Position numbers and translations under genes: made by a program. A stretch of DNA of 64,000 bases, taken from contig NZ_CP007453.1 in NCBI RefSeq assembly GCF_000597865.1, positions 372,001-436,000 on the forward strand. The letters run 5' to 3'. This stretch comes from Peptoclostridium acidaminophilum DSM 3953. GTDB taxonomy: Bacteria; Bacillota; Clostridia; Peptostreptococcales; Peptostreptococcaceae. The notes below the pieces were generated by a model that was not told where the DNA came from, ran no database searches, and saw only the letters and a program-made list of their open reading frames with translations. Within the stretch, counting starts at the first letter, position 1. Every line of letters starts with the position of its first letter. Shown piece after piece: positions 25,806 to 36,056 of this stretch.

Positions 25806-26717
25806 CTATTTCGTAAGCTCGTGCATTCTCTCAAGCGACTTGAGGGCCTTGACCCTGATTTCCTCGTCTATAGTTATGTTGTGCTGCATGTAGAGCAGGC
25901 TGTTGTAGACGTCCTCAAGCGTAGTCTTCTTCATGTTCTGGCATGTCATTGAGCCGCCAGGAATGTAGAAGTTCTTGTCCGGATTTCTTTTCTTAAGCTC
26001 GTAGAGGATGCCTTCCTCTGTGACTATTATGAAATTCTTCTTGTCGGAATTTGTGGCGTAGTCTATTATATGGCTTGTGCTGCCGATAAAGTCAGCCAGA
26101 TCCCTTATCTCCTTTTCGCATTCAGGGTGGGCCAGCACGAGCGCGTCTTCAATCTTTTCTTTTAATTCAATGACTTCTTCCGGCTCGACCCTGACGTGAG
26201 TTATGCAAAAGCCATCCCAGAGTATGAACTTCTTGTCTGGGAACCGCTCGGCTATATAGCCGCCAAGGTTCCTGTCTGGAAGGAATATTATCTCATCACT
26301 TTCTATGTTGCTTATTATCTTGTCGGCGCTTGATGAGGTCACACTAACGTCGCAAAGCGCCTTGACCTCCGTCGTCGAGTTGATGTAGCAAACTACGGTA
26401 GCATTGGGATGCTCCTCTTTGAGCCTTTGCACACCTTCAGTGTCAGCCATTTCTGCCATAGGGCAGCCGGCATCAAGCACAGGCAGAAGCACTGTCTTGT
26501 GGGGCGAGAGTATCTTGGCGCTGTCAGCCATGAATTTTACGCCGCAAAAGACTATCACGTCCTGTTCGCAATCCCTGGCGACCTTGCTGAGATAGTACGA
26601 GTCGCCTGTAGCATCGGCTATTTCCTGAATCTCTGGCCTCTGGTAGAGGTGTGCAAGTATTATGGCGTTCCTTTCCTTTTTAAGCTTGAGTATTTTCTCG
26701 CGAATATCAGCAGTCAC
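25806..26717 (-). CDS. nadA: Quinolinate synthase A
   Basis: 303 residues, the normal length for NadA, which condenses iminoaspartate with dihydroxyacetone phosphate in NAD synthesis. Three cysteines for the oxygen-sensitive 4Fe-4S cluster are seen in VFCGVKFMADSAKIL, HPECEKEI and GGSMTCQNMKK. The start codon is GTG with AAGGAGG 10 nt upstream. No nadB or nadC is next to it, which is unusual for Clostridia; the aspartate-oxidising partner must lie elsewhere. Confidence 0.95.
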   Translation of the reverse strand: MTADIREKILKLKKERNAIILAHLYQRPEIQEIADATGDSYYLSKVARDCEQDVIVFCGVKFMADSAKILSPHKTVLLPVLDAGCPMAEMADTEGVQRLKEEHPNATVVCYINSTTEVKALCDVSVTSSSADKIISNIESDEIIFLPDRNLGGYIAERFPDKKFILWDGFCITHVRVEPEEVIELKEKIEDALVLAHPECEKEIRDLADFIGSTSHIIDYATNSDKKNFIIVTEEGILYELKKRNPDKNFYIPGGSMTCQNMKKTTLEDVYNSLLYMQHNITIDEEIRVKALKSLERMHELTK

Positions 26718-27033
26718 TTATAAAGTCCTCCTTAAAATATATATCCAAATAATATGCTTTTGAAAATAGTAACCCTAAACAACTTGCCGGTCAACTTATA
26801 TTTTACAATATTTATGAAAATTATGATATATATAAAAATTAGCATGATTAGACAGAAGGAAAACTAATAGAGCTCTAGCGAGAGTTAGACTGGCAGTATT
26901 TTGTGAAAAAAATGATTTTTGTATGTTCAGAATCTATACATAGGGTATATAATCAAAATAGAGTTAAAATTACATAGGGACACAATAGTTATGATGTGAG
27001 CCTAAAATATAACATAAGGAAAGGTTGGTAGCT
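26718..27033. other. AT-rich divergent intergenic region nadA / aminotransferase
   Basis: 316 bp of AT-rich sequence. TATAAT at about 26948 could serve the aminotransferase gene, but no good -35 accompanies it. No riboswitch, repeat or ORF was recognised. Confidence 0.4.
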
Positions 27034-28218
27034 ATGATTTCAAAGAAAATGCAAGCACAGGTACAAAGCAGTTCAATAATAAGGGCGATGTTTGAAGAAG
27101 GTAAAAGACTGGCAGGGATTCACGGAGCAGAAAATGTATTTGATTTCAGTATAGGGAACCCAAGCGTTGAGGCACCTGACGAAGTGAAAAAGGCAATTGT
27201 AGATATTGTGAATTCCGAAGATGCTATGAGCATACATGGATACATGAACAACTCGGGCTATGAAGATGTTAGGGAAGCCATAGCCAAGTCAATAAACAAG
27301 AAATTCGGCACAGCTTTCAATCACAAGAACATACTCATGACAGTAGGAGCGGCAGGAGGACTAAACGTTGTATTCAAAACCCTGCTGAATCCTGGGGACG
27401 AGGTCGTCGTATTTGCGCCATTCTTTGGTGAATACAGAGCCTATGCTGACAACTTTGACGGCAAGCTCGTAATAGTATCGCCAAACACTGTTGACTTCCA
27501 GCCAAACCTTGAAGAATTCAAAGGAAAGATTACGCCAAACACTAAGGCTGTAATAGTTAATTCACCAAACAACCCAACGGGAGTAATATACTCGGAAGAG
27601 ACAATAGTTAAGCTGGCAAAAATTCTGGAGGAGAAGCAGAAGGAATTCGGAACAGACATATACATAATATCTGACGAGCCATACAGGGAGCTTGCATATG
27701 ACAATGCGCAGGTTCCATATTTAACTAAGTACTATGCAAACACAATAGTAGGTTACTCCTACAGCAAATCCCTTTCTCTGCCTGGCGAGAGGATAGGATA
27801 TCTTGTTATACCAAGCGAGGTTGCAGATTTTGAAAACGTGGTTGCCGCAGCCAACATAGCAAACAGAATCCTGGGATTTGTAAACGCTCCTTCGCTAATA
27901 CAAAAAGTGATAGCTAGGTGTCTTGATGCCGAGGTGGATGTAGAGGCTTACAACAAGAACCGCGAGCTTCTTTACAACAACCTTTCGTCATACGGCTATG
28001 AGTGCATAAAGCCCGAGGGCGCGTTCTACCTCTTTGTTAAGGCTCCGATTGAGGATGACAAGGAGTTTTGCGCGAAGGCTAAGGATAAAAACATACTCCT
28101 AGTGCCGGGGTCGGCATTCGGATGTCCAGGATATGTAAGAATTGCCTACTGCGTAGCCTACAAGACAATAGAAAGAGCGCTTCCAAGTTTCAAGGCTCTG
28201 ATAGATGAGCTGAAATAG
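27034..28218 (+). CDS. PLP-dependent aminotransferase, class I/II (aspartate-type)
   Basis: 394 residues. PLP lysine is in SYSKSLSLPGERIGY (about 248), with NSPNNPTGV and SDEPYRELAY as the other cofactor contacts. It matches class I aminotransferases of the aspartate/aromatic group; exact specificity cannot be set. The ATG at 27034 has AAGGAAAGG about 9 nt upstream; a TTG three codons earlier is too close to it. It stands alone, followed by a terminator. Confidence 0.88.
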   Translation: MISKKMQAQVQSSSIIRAMFEEGKRLAGIHGAENVFDFSIGNPSVEAPDEVKKAIVDIVNSEDAMSIHGYMNNSGYEDVREAIAKSINKKFGTAFNHKNILMTVGAAGGLNVVFKTLLNPGDEVVVFAPFFGEYRAYADNFDGKLVIVSPNTVDFQPNLEEFKGKITPNTKAVIVNSPNNPTGVIYSEETIVKLAKILEEKQKEFGTDIYIISDEPYRELAYDNAQVPYLTKYYANTIVGYSYSKSLSLPGERIGYLVIPSEVADFENVVAAANIANRILGFVNAPSLIQKVIARCLDAEVDVEAYNKNRELLYNNLSSYGYECIKPEGAFYLFVKAPIEDDKEFCAKAKDKNILLVPGSAFGCPGYVRIAYCVAYKTIERALPSFKALIDELK

Positions 28219-28297
28219 TCATAGAATTACATCGATGTTGCAGCAACAAAATATGTAAATTCATGGGACGGCTTTCTAAATGAATATAGTATAATAG

Positions 28298-28343
28298 ATA
28301 CAGGATAGATAGTCTGCTACAAGGCTGTTTATCCTGTATTTTC
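28298..28343 (+). terminator. Terminator after the aminotransferase gene
   Basis: ATACAGGATA and TATCCTGTAT arms around a 22-nt loop, then TTTTC. The T-run is short. Confidence 0.6.
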
Positions 28344-28386
28344 ATGATCGGGATGCAGTTTAAATATTGCAATAAGGGTGGATGCT

Positions 28387-29772
28387 ATGATGAAGGACTT
28401 GACCAAGGGGAATGAGACAAAGGCGATAGTATTGTTTTCAATACCGATGATAGCAGGAAATATTTTCCAGCAGCTTTACAATATAGTCGATACTGTGATA
28501 GTGGGCAGGTTCATAGGGCCGTCTGCGCTTGCAGCTGTGGGATCATCCTATACTCTTATGGTATTTTTGACTTCCATAATAATCGGGCTGTGCATGGGAA
28601 GCGGAGTGGTCTTTGCTTTTTTTTTCGGAGCAAGGGAGATGGAAAAACTCAAAAAAAGCTTTTTCTCATCCATGATTTTCATACTTGCAGTAACTGTGGT
28701 CATTAATGTGCTTGCGCTTGTTATGCTGGACAACATACTCGTGATGACAAACATTCCTAAAGACATTTATGCAGACACAAGAGAGTATCTGCTCATAATA
28801 TTTACTGGAATAATATTCGTATTTGTTTACAATTATTTCGCAGCTGTGCTCCGTAGCATTGGGGATTCGATTACTCCACTGACATTCCTGGTTGTTGCCG
28901 CGCTCGTAAATATAGGTCTCGACTTAATATTCATAGTGGGTCTTAAAATGGGAGTTGAAGGAGTAGCTTGGGCTACTGTGATAGCTCAGGCAGTATCGGC
29001 GGTCACAATAGCCTTCTACAGCTTTGCCAAAATGCCTGAAATTCGCCTGACATTCCAATCTTTTAACTGGGACGGCGTTATCGCAAGGCATATTGCAAAC
29101 CACGCGGTGCTGACTAGTGTTCAGCAGTCGATTATGAATTTGGGCATACTTACGGTCCAGGGACTTGTAAACAGCTTTGGAGTGACTGTTATGGCGGGAT
29201 TTGCAGCAGCGGTGAAAATCGACAGTTTCGCATACATGCCTATGCAGGATTTTGGCAATGCATTTTCTACATACACTGCCCAAAACATGGGCGCCGGGGA
29301 AGAAGAACGGATTCACCGGGGAATCCGCTCTACAACAATACTCATAACGCTTTTTTGCATTGCTGCTTCGCTGTTTGTATTTTTCTTTTCGGAAAATCTC
29401 ATGCAGATATTTGTCAGAAAATCCGAAGCGGATGTAATTGCAGTAGGAACTCAGTATCTGCACATAGTCGCCGCATTCTACTGTCTTATAGGGTACCTTT
29501 TCATGCTCTACGGCCTATATCGAGGGCTTGCAAAAACCTGGATGTCGATAGTGCTGACTGTCATATCGCTGGGCACTCGTGTGTTTCTCGCCTATTTTCT
29601 TGCGACCCAAACAAGTATTGGACTAGTAGGGATATGGTGGGCTATACCGACGGGATGGCTGCTGGCCGATGCATTCGGATTCATATATTATCTTAGAAAT
29701 TCAAAGAAGCTGCTTGCTTTCGATTTGGGAGGAAATTATGCCGACGTTGAGGATAGCAACATACAATATTAA
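28387..29772 (+). CDS. MATE-family efflux transporter
   Basis: 461 residues with twelve predicted helices. The first repeat opens with PMIAGNIFQQLYNIVDTVIVGRF (shorter hallmark: LYNIVDT), and the second with VQQSIMNLGIL, as in Na+/H+-coupled MATE exporters of the DinF/NorM class. It overlaps the following phosphatase-fold gene by 35 bp. The start lies after AAGGGTGG. Substrate unknown; drugs or metabolites are typical. Confidence 0.9.
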   Translation: MMKDLTKGNETKAIVLFSIPMIAGNIFQQLYNIVDTVIVGRFIGPSALAAVGSSYTLMVFLTSIIIGLCMGSGVVFAFFFGAREMEKLKKSFFSSMIFILAVTVVINVLALVMLDNILVMTNIPKDIYADTREYLLIIFTGIIFVFVYNYFAAVLRSIGDSITPLTFLVVAALVNIGLDLIFIVGLKMGVEGVAWATVIAQAVSAVTIAFYSFAKMPEIRLTFQSFNWDGVIARHIANHAVLTSVQQSIMNLGILTVQGLVNSFGVTVMAGFAAAVKIDSFAYMPMQDFGNAFSTYTAQNMGAGEEERIHRGIRSTTILITLFCIAASLFVFFFSENLMQIFVRKSEADVIAVGTQYLHIVAAFYCLIGYLFMLYGLYRGLAKTWMSIVLTVISLGTRVFLAYFLATQTSIGLVGIWWAIPTGWLLADAFGFIYYLRNSKKLLAFDLGGNYADVEDSNIQY

Positions 29773-30436
29773 ATGCGGGCATGGAATGGACGGAAAACTT
29801 GATTTAAAACGCACGGCCAGAGCACTGGAAGCCTTGGGAGCTGATGTAATATGCCTGCAGGAGGTGGATATGAACAGGGCTCGAACACTCTATGCTAATC
29901 AAGCCCTGAAGTTCGCAGGCCTGCTCGGTATGGAATATAGTTTTGGCGCCGCAATAAAATACAGCGGCGGCGGTGCGTACGGAAATGCCATACTCTCGCG
30001 GCATCCGATTGTGCAGCAGAAAAATCACAGGCTTCCGGGACAAGGCTCTAAAAGGGCGATTCAGGAGGTTCAAGTCGAGGTTGAGGGAAGCAGAATCGCA
30101 ATTTTCAACACTCACATGGAACTGGACCAGGAGCAAAGGCTTCAGCAGATTGAAGGCTTTATAGTACCGCTTGTTAGCTCGTATACCGGCCCGGCGGTGT
30201 TGTGCGGAGACTTCAATGAAAAACCGCAATCGCCCGGAATTCGCTGCCTTAGCAGGCATTTTAAGGACAGCCTGCATTCTAACTCCGGAAAGCTGACTCT
30301 AACCTTCCCTGCGGATATCCCCAAGTCGAGAATAGACTACATATTTCTGAATTCAAAATGTAGGGCGCTCGACTACAAGATTGTAAACTCCATAGCATCA
30401 GACCATCTGCCGGTGCTGGCGCTTGTAGAATTCTAG
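29738..30436 (+). CDS. Endonuclease/exonuclease/phosphatase (EEP) superfamily protein
   Basis: 232 residues, cytoplasmic. EEP motifs are complete: TYNIKCG, ICLQEVD, NTHMELD, CGDFNEKP, SRIDYIF and SDHLPV, giving the Asn, Glu, Asp and His of the Mg-dependent hydrolase site. The start at 29738 has GGGAGGA 4 nt upstream and lies inside the MATE gene. Members cut DNA, phosphoinositides or other phosphodiesters; the target is unknown. Its stop overlaps the converging antiporter gene by 4 bp. Confidence 0.87.
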   Translation: MPTLRIATYNIKCGHGMDGKLDLKRTARALEALGADVICLQEVDMNRARTLYANQALKFAGLLGMEYSFGAAIKYSGGGAYGNAILSRHPIVQQKNHRLPGQGSKRAIQEVQVEVEGSRIAIFNTHMELDQEQRLQQIEGFIVPLVSSYTGPAVLCGDFNEKPQSPGIRCLSRHFKDSLHSNSGKLTLTFPADIPKSRIDYIFLNSKCRALDYKIVNSIASDHLPVLALVEF

Positions 30437-31704
30437 ATTATCTTCCTAAGCACATGAGACTCGGAGGTTTCGCAATTATCCTCGAGCAGCCCGAGCCTCT
30501 GGGCAAGAGCCTGAGTCGTGCTGGCCTGCAGCAGAAGCGTCACAAGTATGGTCATGAAAACAACAGAAGATATTATTCCGCTGTGGGGTATTTGCATTGC
30601 AGCTATCATGCCCGAAAGTGCGGCGGGTATCACGCCTGTCTCCCTAACCCAGCACATGAACAGGATCTCCCTTAAGGTCCACTTCGCTTTTTTGTCGGGA
30701 AGCGCACATAATAAAACTGTTAGCGGTCTGACTACAAAAATAAGCAGCAAGACTATTTGGAGCGACTGCTTCCAGTACATTGCAAGCACAGTAAAATCCA
30801 CAGCTGTTCCCAGTATTATGAATATAGCCATTCTCAGCATGGTAGATAGCGTGTCTCTTACGTTAGTCTGAATCAGGGAAGAGTTTTTGGAAACAAAAAT
30901 ATCAAGCTCGGATTTGTTTCCGCATACAAGCCCTGTTATGAATGCGGCCATGTAACCGCTGCCGCCCAAATTTTCAGAAAGGACGTATGAAATTATAACT
31001 GCAAGTATTGATACAAGCGGGGCATATTCGTGCAGTATTCCTGCCTTGCCGTCGGAAATGGCGAAAGAGAGGATAATACCAGTAAGAGCTCCGACTATAA
31101 CTCCCCAGACAATCATATAGGCGAGTAGACTCAGGCTTGAATCTACTGAAAAAGTCCCGTTTTGTATAGCTGCTATTATCGAAAACACGAGAATGGCTCC
31201 CGCAGCATCGTTGAAGGCCGACTCGCTTATGATAGTCTGCTTTATCTTTTCTCGAAGCGATATGCTTTTGAACACTGGAACAAGCGTAGCCGGGTCTGTA
31301 GAAGCAATCACGGCTCCCAGAAGGAGTGCGTATTCAGGGTCGATGTAAAAAATCCTTGCAGCGACAAAGCCTGTAATCAATGTAGTCAGGGCAACTCCTA
31401 GAATGGCCAGCAGGCCTACCGTCATTTTCACACTGTTTAGTATATTTAGCCTGACTACTCTGCCACCGTCATAAAGTATGAATGCGGAGCCGAATGTAAG
31501 CAGCAGTTGTTCTCCTATTGTTGACACGTTAGTTCCAACAAGATCAAGAAAAAAAGGACCAATCAAAATTCCGCCAATAAGGAACATGACGACGTCAGGA
31601 AGCCTGAAAAAGCCGCTTAGCTTTCCTAGAATCATACCCGTTATGAGAACTATGGCAAAAAGCGATAGTATACTGTTGGTTGAGGCAATTAGTGAGGTTT
31701 CCAT
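30433..31704 (-). CDS. CPA1 cation:proton antiporter (copy 1 of tandem pair)
   Basis: 423 residues, about 12-13 membrane helices. SESAFNDAAGAILVF holds the ion-binding Asn-Asp of CPA1 exchangers and ASTDPATLVPVFKS is the other unwound-helix motif. It lacks the C-terminal TrkA_C domains of full NhaP2/CvrA. It is a close paralogue of the next gene (same FMCWVRETGVIPAALSGM segment) with a separate ribosome site; a terminator lies between them. Confidence 0.9.
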   Translation of the reverse strand: METSLIASTNSILSLFAIVLITGMILGKLSGFFRLPDVVMFLIGGILIGPFFLDLVGTNVSTIGEQLLLTFGSAFILYDGGRVVRLNILNSVKMTVGLLAILGVALTTLITGFVAARIFYIDPEYALLLGAVIASTDPATLVPVFKSISLREKIKQTIISESAFNDAAGAILVFSIIAAIQNGTFSVDSSLSLLAYMIVWGVIVGALTGIILSFAISDGKAGILHEYAPLVSILAVIISYVLSENLGGSGYMAAFITGLVCGNKSELDIFVSKNSSLIQTNVRDTLSTMLRMAIFIILGTAVDFTVLAMYWKQSLQIVLLLIFVVRPLTVLLCALPDKKAKWTLREILFMCWVRETGVIPAALSGMIAAMQIPHSGIISSVVFMTILVTLLLQASTTQALAQRLGLLEDNCETSESHVLRKII

Positions 31705-31792
31705 AGCAGTCTCCTTGTAATTATATTTGCTGGATATTTTAAACCATTAAATACAACTATAGGACATAATGCAAAATATTGCAAGAGGAGTT

Positions 31793-31832
31793 ATGTAAAA
31801 TAGCCCGCAATCCTGAAGGAATTGCGGGCTAT
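31793..31832 (-). terminator. Terminator after the second antiporter gene
   Basis: On the minus strand ATAGCCCGCAAT and ATTGCGGGCTAT pair around 9 nt and are followed by TTTTA. It separates the two tandem antiporter genes. Confidence 0.75.
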
Positions 31833-31852
31833 CACATACAGCGGTTAGATGT

Positions 31853-33130
31853 TTAATGTATTTCCTGCAAGCCTTTGAGTATAGCGGGCTTGTCAAATTC
31901 ATATCCATCAAGCAGGTCCAGCTTTTTCGCAAGCAGCTTAGTAGTTGTTGCCTGCGCTGTGAGCGTTAATAGTATGGTCATAAAGACAACGGATGATATT
32001 ATCCCGCTGTGCGGCATATTCATTGAAACTATCATTCCTGAAAGGGCAGCCGGTATAACGCCAGTCTCCCTCACCCAACACATGAACAGTATTTCCTTGA
32101 ATGTCCATCTAGCCCTTCTATCTGGAAGCGTACATGCGATTACTGATATCGGCCTAATTACAAACATAAGCAGGAACACTATCATCAGCGATTCCTTCCA
32201 GTATTGAGAAAGTGCCACGAAATCCACAGAAGTACCCAGCATTATGAATATTGCCATTCTCATGAGCGTTGACAGCGTTTCTCTGACATGAGTCTGAACA
32301 AGTGAAGAGGTTGGCGGAACAACAAGGCTGAATGTTGATTTGTTGCCGCATACCAGACCTGCCACGAATGTAGCCATGTAGCCGCTTCCATGTACTTTTT
32401 CGGCAAGCACGTAAGCTATTATGACGGCGAAAATTGACACAAGCGGCGCATATTCGTGAAGTATGCCGTATTTTCTGTCTGATATAGATAAAGAGAGCAG
32501 TATTCCAACGACAAGTCCAACGGTAATTCCACCGACAATCATTATTGCAAGCTCACCCAAACTGCTCCCCAGCGAAAACGTGCCGCTATGGATGGTGGCT
32601 ATTATTGAAAAAACTAGTATCGCTCCTGCCGCGTCATTGAAGGCAGATTCGCTTATTACCGTCTGCTTAACCCTGTCCCTTAGAGTTATGCTTTTAAAAA
32701 CAGGCACGAGCGTTGCTGGATCCGTTGAGGCTATGACAGCCCCAAGAAGCAGAGCATATATCATGTCTATATGGAAAATCTCTTTGATGGCATACCCAGC
32801 AATAAATGTAGATATTGCTACGCCGACAATTGCAAGCATGCCCACTGTAAATTTGACATTGTTGAGTATCCTTAGCCTTACTTCTCTTCCGCCGTCATAG
32901 AGAATGAATGCTGAGCCGAAAGTAAGCAGAAGCTGTCTTCCTATAGGTGACACATCGGAGTGCACAAGATTTAGAAAAAATGGACCCGCCAAAATCCCGC
33001 CCAGAAGAAACAATACCACATCGGGAAGCTTTAAAAAGCCGCTGAGTTTGCCTAGAACCATTCCGGCTATCAGCACTATCGCAAATAGCGAAAGAATTTC
33101 GTTTGTTGAAGTAATTAATGAGTTTTCCAT
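31853..33130 (-). CDS. CPA1 cation:proton antiporter (copy 2 of tandem pair)
   Basis: 425 residues, same architecture as copy 1: opening STNEILSLFAIVLIAGMVLG, DPATLVPVFKSI and SESAFNDAAGAILVF all retained. Divergence is greatest in the central loops, and this copy keeps RKYGILHEYAPLVS. An AAGGAG site precedes the ATG. Two copies could differ in Na+/K+ preference or pH response; that is inference. Confidence 0.9.
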   Translation of the reverse strand: MENSLITSTNEILSLFAIVLIAGMVLGKLSGFLKLPDVVLFLLGGILAGPFFLNLVHSDVSPIGRQLLLTFGSAFILYDGGREVRLRILNNVKFTVGMLAIVGVAISTFIAGYAIKEIFHIDMIYALLLGAVIASTDPATLVPVFKSITLRDRVKQTVISESAFNDAAGAILVFSIIATIHSGTFSLGSSLGELAIMIVGGITVGLVVGILLSLSISDRKYGILHEYAPLVSIFAVIIAYVLAEKVHGSGYMATFVAGLVCGNKSTFSLVVPPTSSLVQTHVRETLSTLMRMAIFIMLGTSVDFVALSQYWKESLMIVFLLMFVIRPISVIACTLPDRRARWTFKEILFMCWVRETGVIPAALSGMIVSMNMPHSGIISSVVFMTILLTLTAQATTTKLLAKKLDLLDGYEFDKPAILKGLQEIH

Positions 33131-33339
33131 GATTGCTTTTCTCCTTAAAATTCAGTGAAATTATTAATTGCTTTTGATACGATTACTCTAGTTTATTCGG
33201 GTTGCGGAAATATGTCCATCACTTAATTTAACTGAATTTCGTCTTTAAACGCTGATTAAGCCTTTTATTTAACGATGGAGTGATATATATTAACTTATCA
33301 TCAAATTTCACCTTTTTTCTCTCGAATTTAAACATCTCT

Positions 33340-33372
33340 AAAAAAAACCCATAATCCGTTTGGATTATGGGT
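33340..33372 (-). terminator. Terminator of hisC
   Basis: ACCCATAATCC and GGATTATGGGT arms with a 4-nt loop, followed on the minus strand by seven to eight U. Confidence 0.93.
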
Positions 33373-33392
33373 CATAATAATTAAGCAATTGA

Positions 33393-34460
33393 CTATTTAT
33401 AACTTTTAACGATGTCTTCAAGCACACTTAGAAAAGCGTCCATTTCTGCGTCAGAACCTATGCTTATCCTTAGATAATCCTCGATTCTTGGCTTTGCAAA
33501 GTGCCTTACTAGTATTCCACGATGCTTTAGCTGCTCATAAAGAGTCTGTCCGCTTATGGATTCGTGCTTTGCGAATATAAAATTGGCCTTGGAAGGCAGC
33601 ACGGTAAAGGCAAGCTTCTCCAGGCAAGGGACAACTCTTTCGCGAGTTTCTATAACAAGCCTTCTTGTAGCTTCAAAGTGTTCCACATCCCTTATTGATG
33701 CGGTAGCGCCAGCTATGGCAACCCTGTCTATAGTATATGAATTTATAGAGTTTTTTATCCTCTCAAGCGCCTCTATCAGTTTCTTGTCACCTATAGCAAA
33801 ACCCACCCTCATTCCGGCAAGGGATCTTGACTTTGAGAATGTCTGGGATACAAGAAGGTTATCGTATTTCTTAGTGAGACTTATGGCTGTTTCTCCTCCG
33901 AAGTCTATATATGCCTCGTCTACAAGCACCAGAGAGTGTGGGTTGCTTGAGACTATGTCCTCTATTTCACTAAGGGTCAGGCACACGCCTGTCGGAGCGT
34001 TGGGATTGGCAATTAGAATTCCTATGTTCTTGTTTTTGTATTTTTCAACCGGAATCGAAAAATCCTCGTTTAAAGGGATTCTCTCGCTTTCCACTCCCAA
34101 AAGACCCGCATAGACATCATAGAAGCTATAAGATATGTCGGGATATATGACTTTGTCGCCTCTGTTGAAAAAAGCCATGAATGAAAATGCAAGCACTTCG
34201 TCTGAACCATTGCCGACAAAAACCTCGTCCTTGTCTACGCCGTAGTACGCTGCTATTTCGCTCCTAAGCTCAAAGCATGTCGGATCCGGATACAGCTTGA
34301 GGTCGTCGTTGACGGCAGCCTTCATCGCTTCTATTGCAAGCTTTGAAACCGGATACGGATTTTCGTTTGTATTGAGTTTAATATATTTTTTGTCCTTCGG
34401 CTGCTCGCCGTAAGTGTAAGGCTTTGTTGTCTTAACTCTGTCACTCCAGAATTTGCTCAT
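33393..34460 (-). CDS. hisC: Histidinol-phosphate aminotransferase
   Basis: 355 residues. LNTNENPYPVS at the N-terminus, NPNAPTG, the PLP lysine in SQTFSKSRSLAGMRVG and RHFAKPRIEDYLRISIG at the C-terminus are HisC hallmarks. It converts imidazole-acetol phosphate to histidinol phosphate, and HisC enzymes may also act on aromatic amino acids. It is isolated from other his genes here, so an alternative aminotransferase role is possible. AAAGGACAG precedes the ATG. Confidence 0.9.
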   Translation of the reverse strand: MSKFWSDRVKTTKPYTYGEQPKDKKYIKLNTNENPYPVSKLAIEAMKAAVNDDLKLYPDPTCFELRSEIAAYYGVDKDEVFVGNGSDEVLAFSFMAFFNRGDKVIYPDISYSFYDVYAGLLGVESERIPLNEDFSIPVEKYKNKNIGILIANPNAPTGVCLTLSEIEDIVSSNPHSLVLVDEAYIDFGGETAISLTKKYDNLLVSQTFSKSRSLAGMRVGFAIGDKKLIEALERIKNSINSYTIDRVAIAGATASIRDVEHFEATRRLVIETRERVVPCLEKLAFTVLPSKANFIFAKHESISGQTLYEQLKHRGILVRHFAKPRIEDYLRISIGSDAEMDAFLSVLEDIVKSYK

Positions 34461-34715
34461 ATAAATCTGTCCTTTCGCACAATAAAGTATTAATACAATA
34501 ATAGCACATTTGATGCCTGTTTCGAATAGAAAATCTTTTCATTTTCGTATAAATATTTACATCTTTTTTTATCATTATTGAACTATATTCATATCAAATT
34601 TAATTTGGATAATTCTGATATATACACAAATTATAAATATAAAATCAAAAAATGGATATAAATAAAGTTATAGCTGTTCGATTGTATCAATTTGATACTG
34701 GAAGGGGACAATATA

Positions 34716-35894
34716 ATGAAAAAATGGTTTTTCACATCGGAATCAGTAACTGAAGGTCATCCAGACAAGATATGCGATCAGATAACTGACGGGATACTCG
34801 ATGCCATACTGGCGCAGGATCCATACGGCAGAGTGGCGTGCGAGGCTTCAGTAAGCACGGGTCTTATCCTGATAGATGGGCAGATAACTACGAATGCAAA
34901 CGTAAACATTCCCAGAATTGTGAGAAATATAGTGAAGGATATAGGATATACAACTGCGAAATTCGGATTTGACGGGGATGCCTGCGCAGTTTTGCCGGCA
35001 ATCGACGAGCAGTCGGCCGACATTGCGGTGGGTGTAAACGCTTCTGTTGAATACAAGGAGGGTTCTGGCGACGAGCTGGACCTGCTTGGAGCAGGAGACC
35101 AGGGGATAATGTTTGGTTTTGCATGCAATGAGACTCCGGAGCTAATGCCAATGCCTATATATCTTGCCCACAAGCTTGCCAAAAGGCTTGCAGGTGCGCG
35201 AAAGTCAAAGGAAATTCCTTATCTGAGACCTGACGGCAAAACACAAGTTACAGTGGAGTATCAGGGCAACGAGGTTGTCAGGGTGGACGCCATTGTGGTT
35301 TCATGTCAGCATGATGAAGTTGCAACCCAGGAGCAAATCAGTCAGGATATAATTGAGAAGGTTATAAAGATGGTAGTACCGGTAGAGCTTCTTGACGAGA
35401 ATACAAAGTACTATGTAAATACCACAGGCAGGTTCGTCATAGGCGGGCCACAGGCAGATTCGGGGCTGACAGGAAAGAAGATAATAGTGGACACATACGG
35501 CGGCTATTCAAGACACGGCGGAGGCTCCTTCTCGGGGAAGGACGCTACAAAGGTCGACCGTTCGGCAACTTACGCCGCAAGGTATGTAGCCAAGAATGTC
35601 GTAGCTGCTGGCCTGGCCGACAAGTGCGAAATACAGATTGCCTATGCAATAGGTGTTTCACACCCTATCTCCATACTGGTGGATTCGTTTGGCACGAATA
35701 AAATACCCGAAGAAAAAATAGAGGAGCTAGTTAGAAAGCATTTTGACCTTAGGCCTTCAGCCATCATTAGAGATCTTGACCTGAGAAGGCCAATTTATCA
35801 GCAGGTGGCATGCTATGGTCACTTTGGCAGAGACGATCTGGAGCTTCCATGGGAAAGGACGGACAAGGCGGAAGAGTTAAGGCTGGAACTTTAA
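34716..35894 (+). CDS. metK: S-adenosylmethionine synthetase
   Basis: 392 residues, full length. [18 protein letters not shown], the [12 protein letters not shown] loop and [17 protein letters not shown] are the ATP and methionine site motifs. It makes SAM, which the nearby SAM-dependent and corrinoid reactivation enzymes need. Start chosen at ATG 34716 with GGAAGGGG upstream. I found no SAM riboswitch in the 255-bp leader. Confidence 0.97.
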   Translation: MKKWFFTSESVTEGHPDKICDQITDGILDAILAQDPYGRVACEASVSTGLILIDGQITTNANVNIPRIVRNIVKDIGYTTAKFGFDGDACAVLPAIDEQSADIAVGVNASVEYKEGSGDELDLLGAGDQGIMFGFACNETPELMPMPIYLAHKLAKRLAGARKSKEIPYLRPDGKTQVTVEYQGNEVVRVDAIVVSCQHDEVATQEQISQDIIEKVIKMVVPVELLDENTKYYVNTTGRFVIGGPQADSGLTGKKIIVDTYGGYSRHGGGSFSGKDATKVDRSATYAARYVAKNVVAAGLADKCEIQIAYAIGVSHPISILVDSFGTNKIPEEKIEELVRKHFDLRPSAIIRDLDLRRPIYQQVACYGHFGRDDLELPWERTDKAEELRLEL

Positions 35895-36056
35895 TTTAAT
35901 AAATGACTGTTTAATTCGATGAAGCGGAGATTCCATGTGAACAAACAATAAGAAAATATGGGTGTGGACACGGTGAAACACTTAATAATAATCGAAAAAA
36001 CTACCTAGTACATTGACCATAAACTAACTGGCGTATATTGAAGGGAAGATGATCAA

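Noticed and set aside
34461-34715. SAM riboswitch upstream of metK
   Set aside because: None of the S-box, SMK or SAM-II conserved blocks is present; the leader is plain AT-rich sequence with only a small hairpin.
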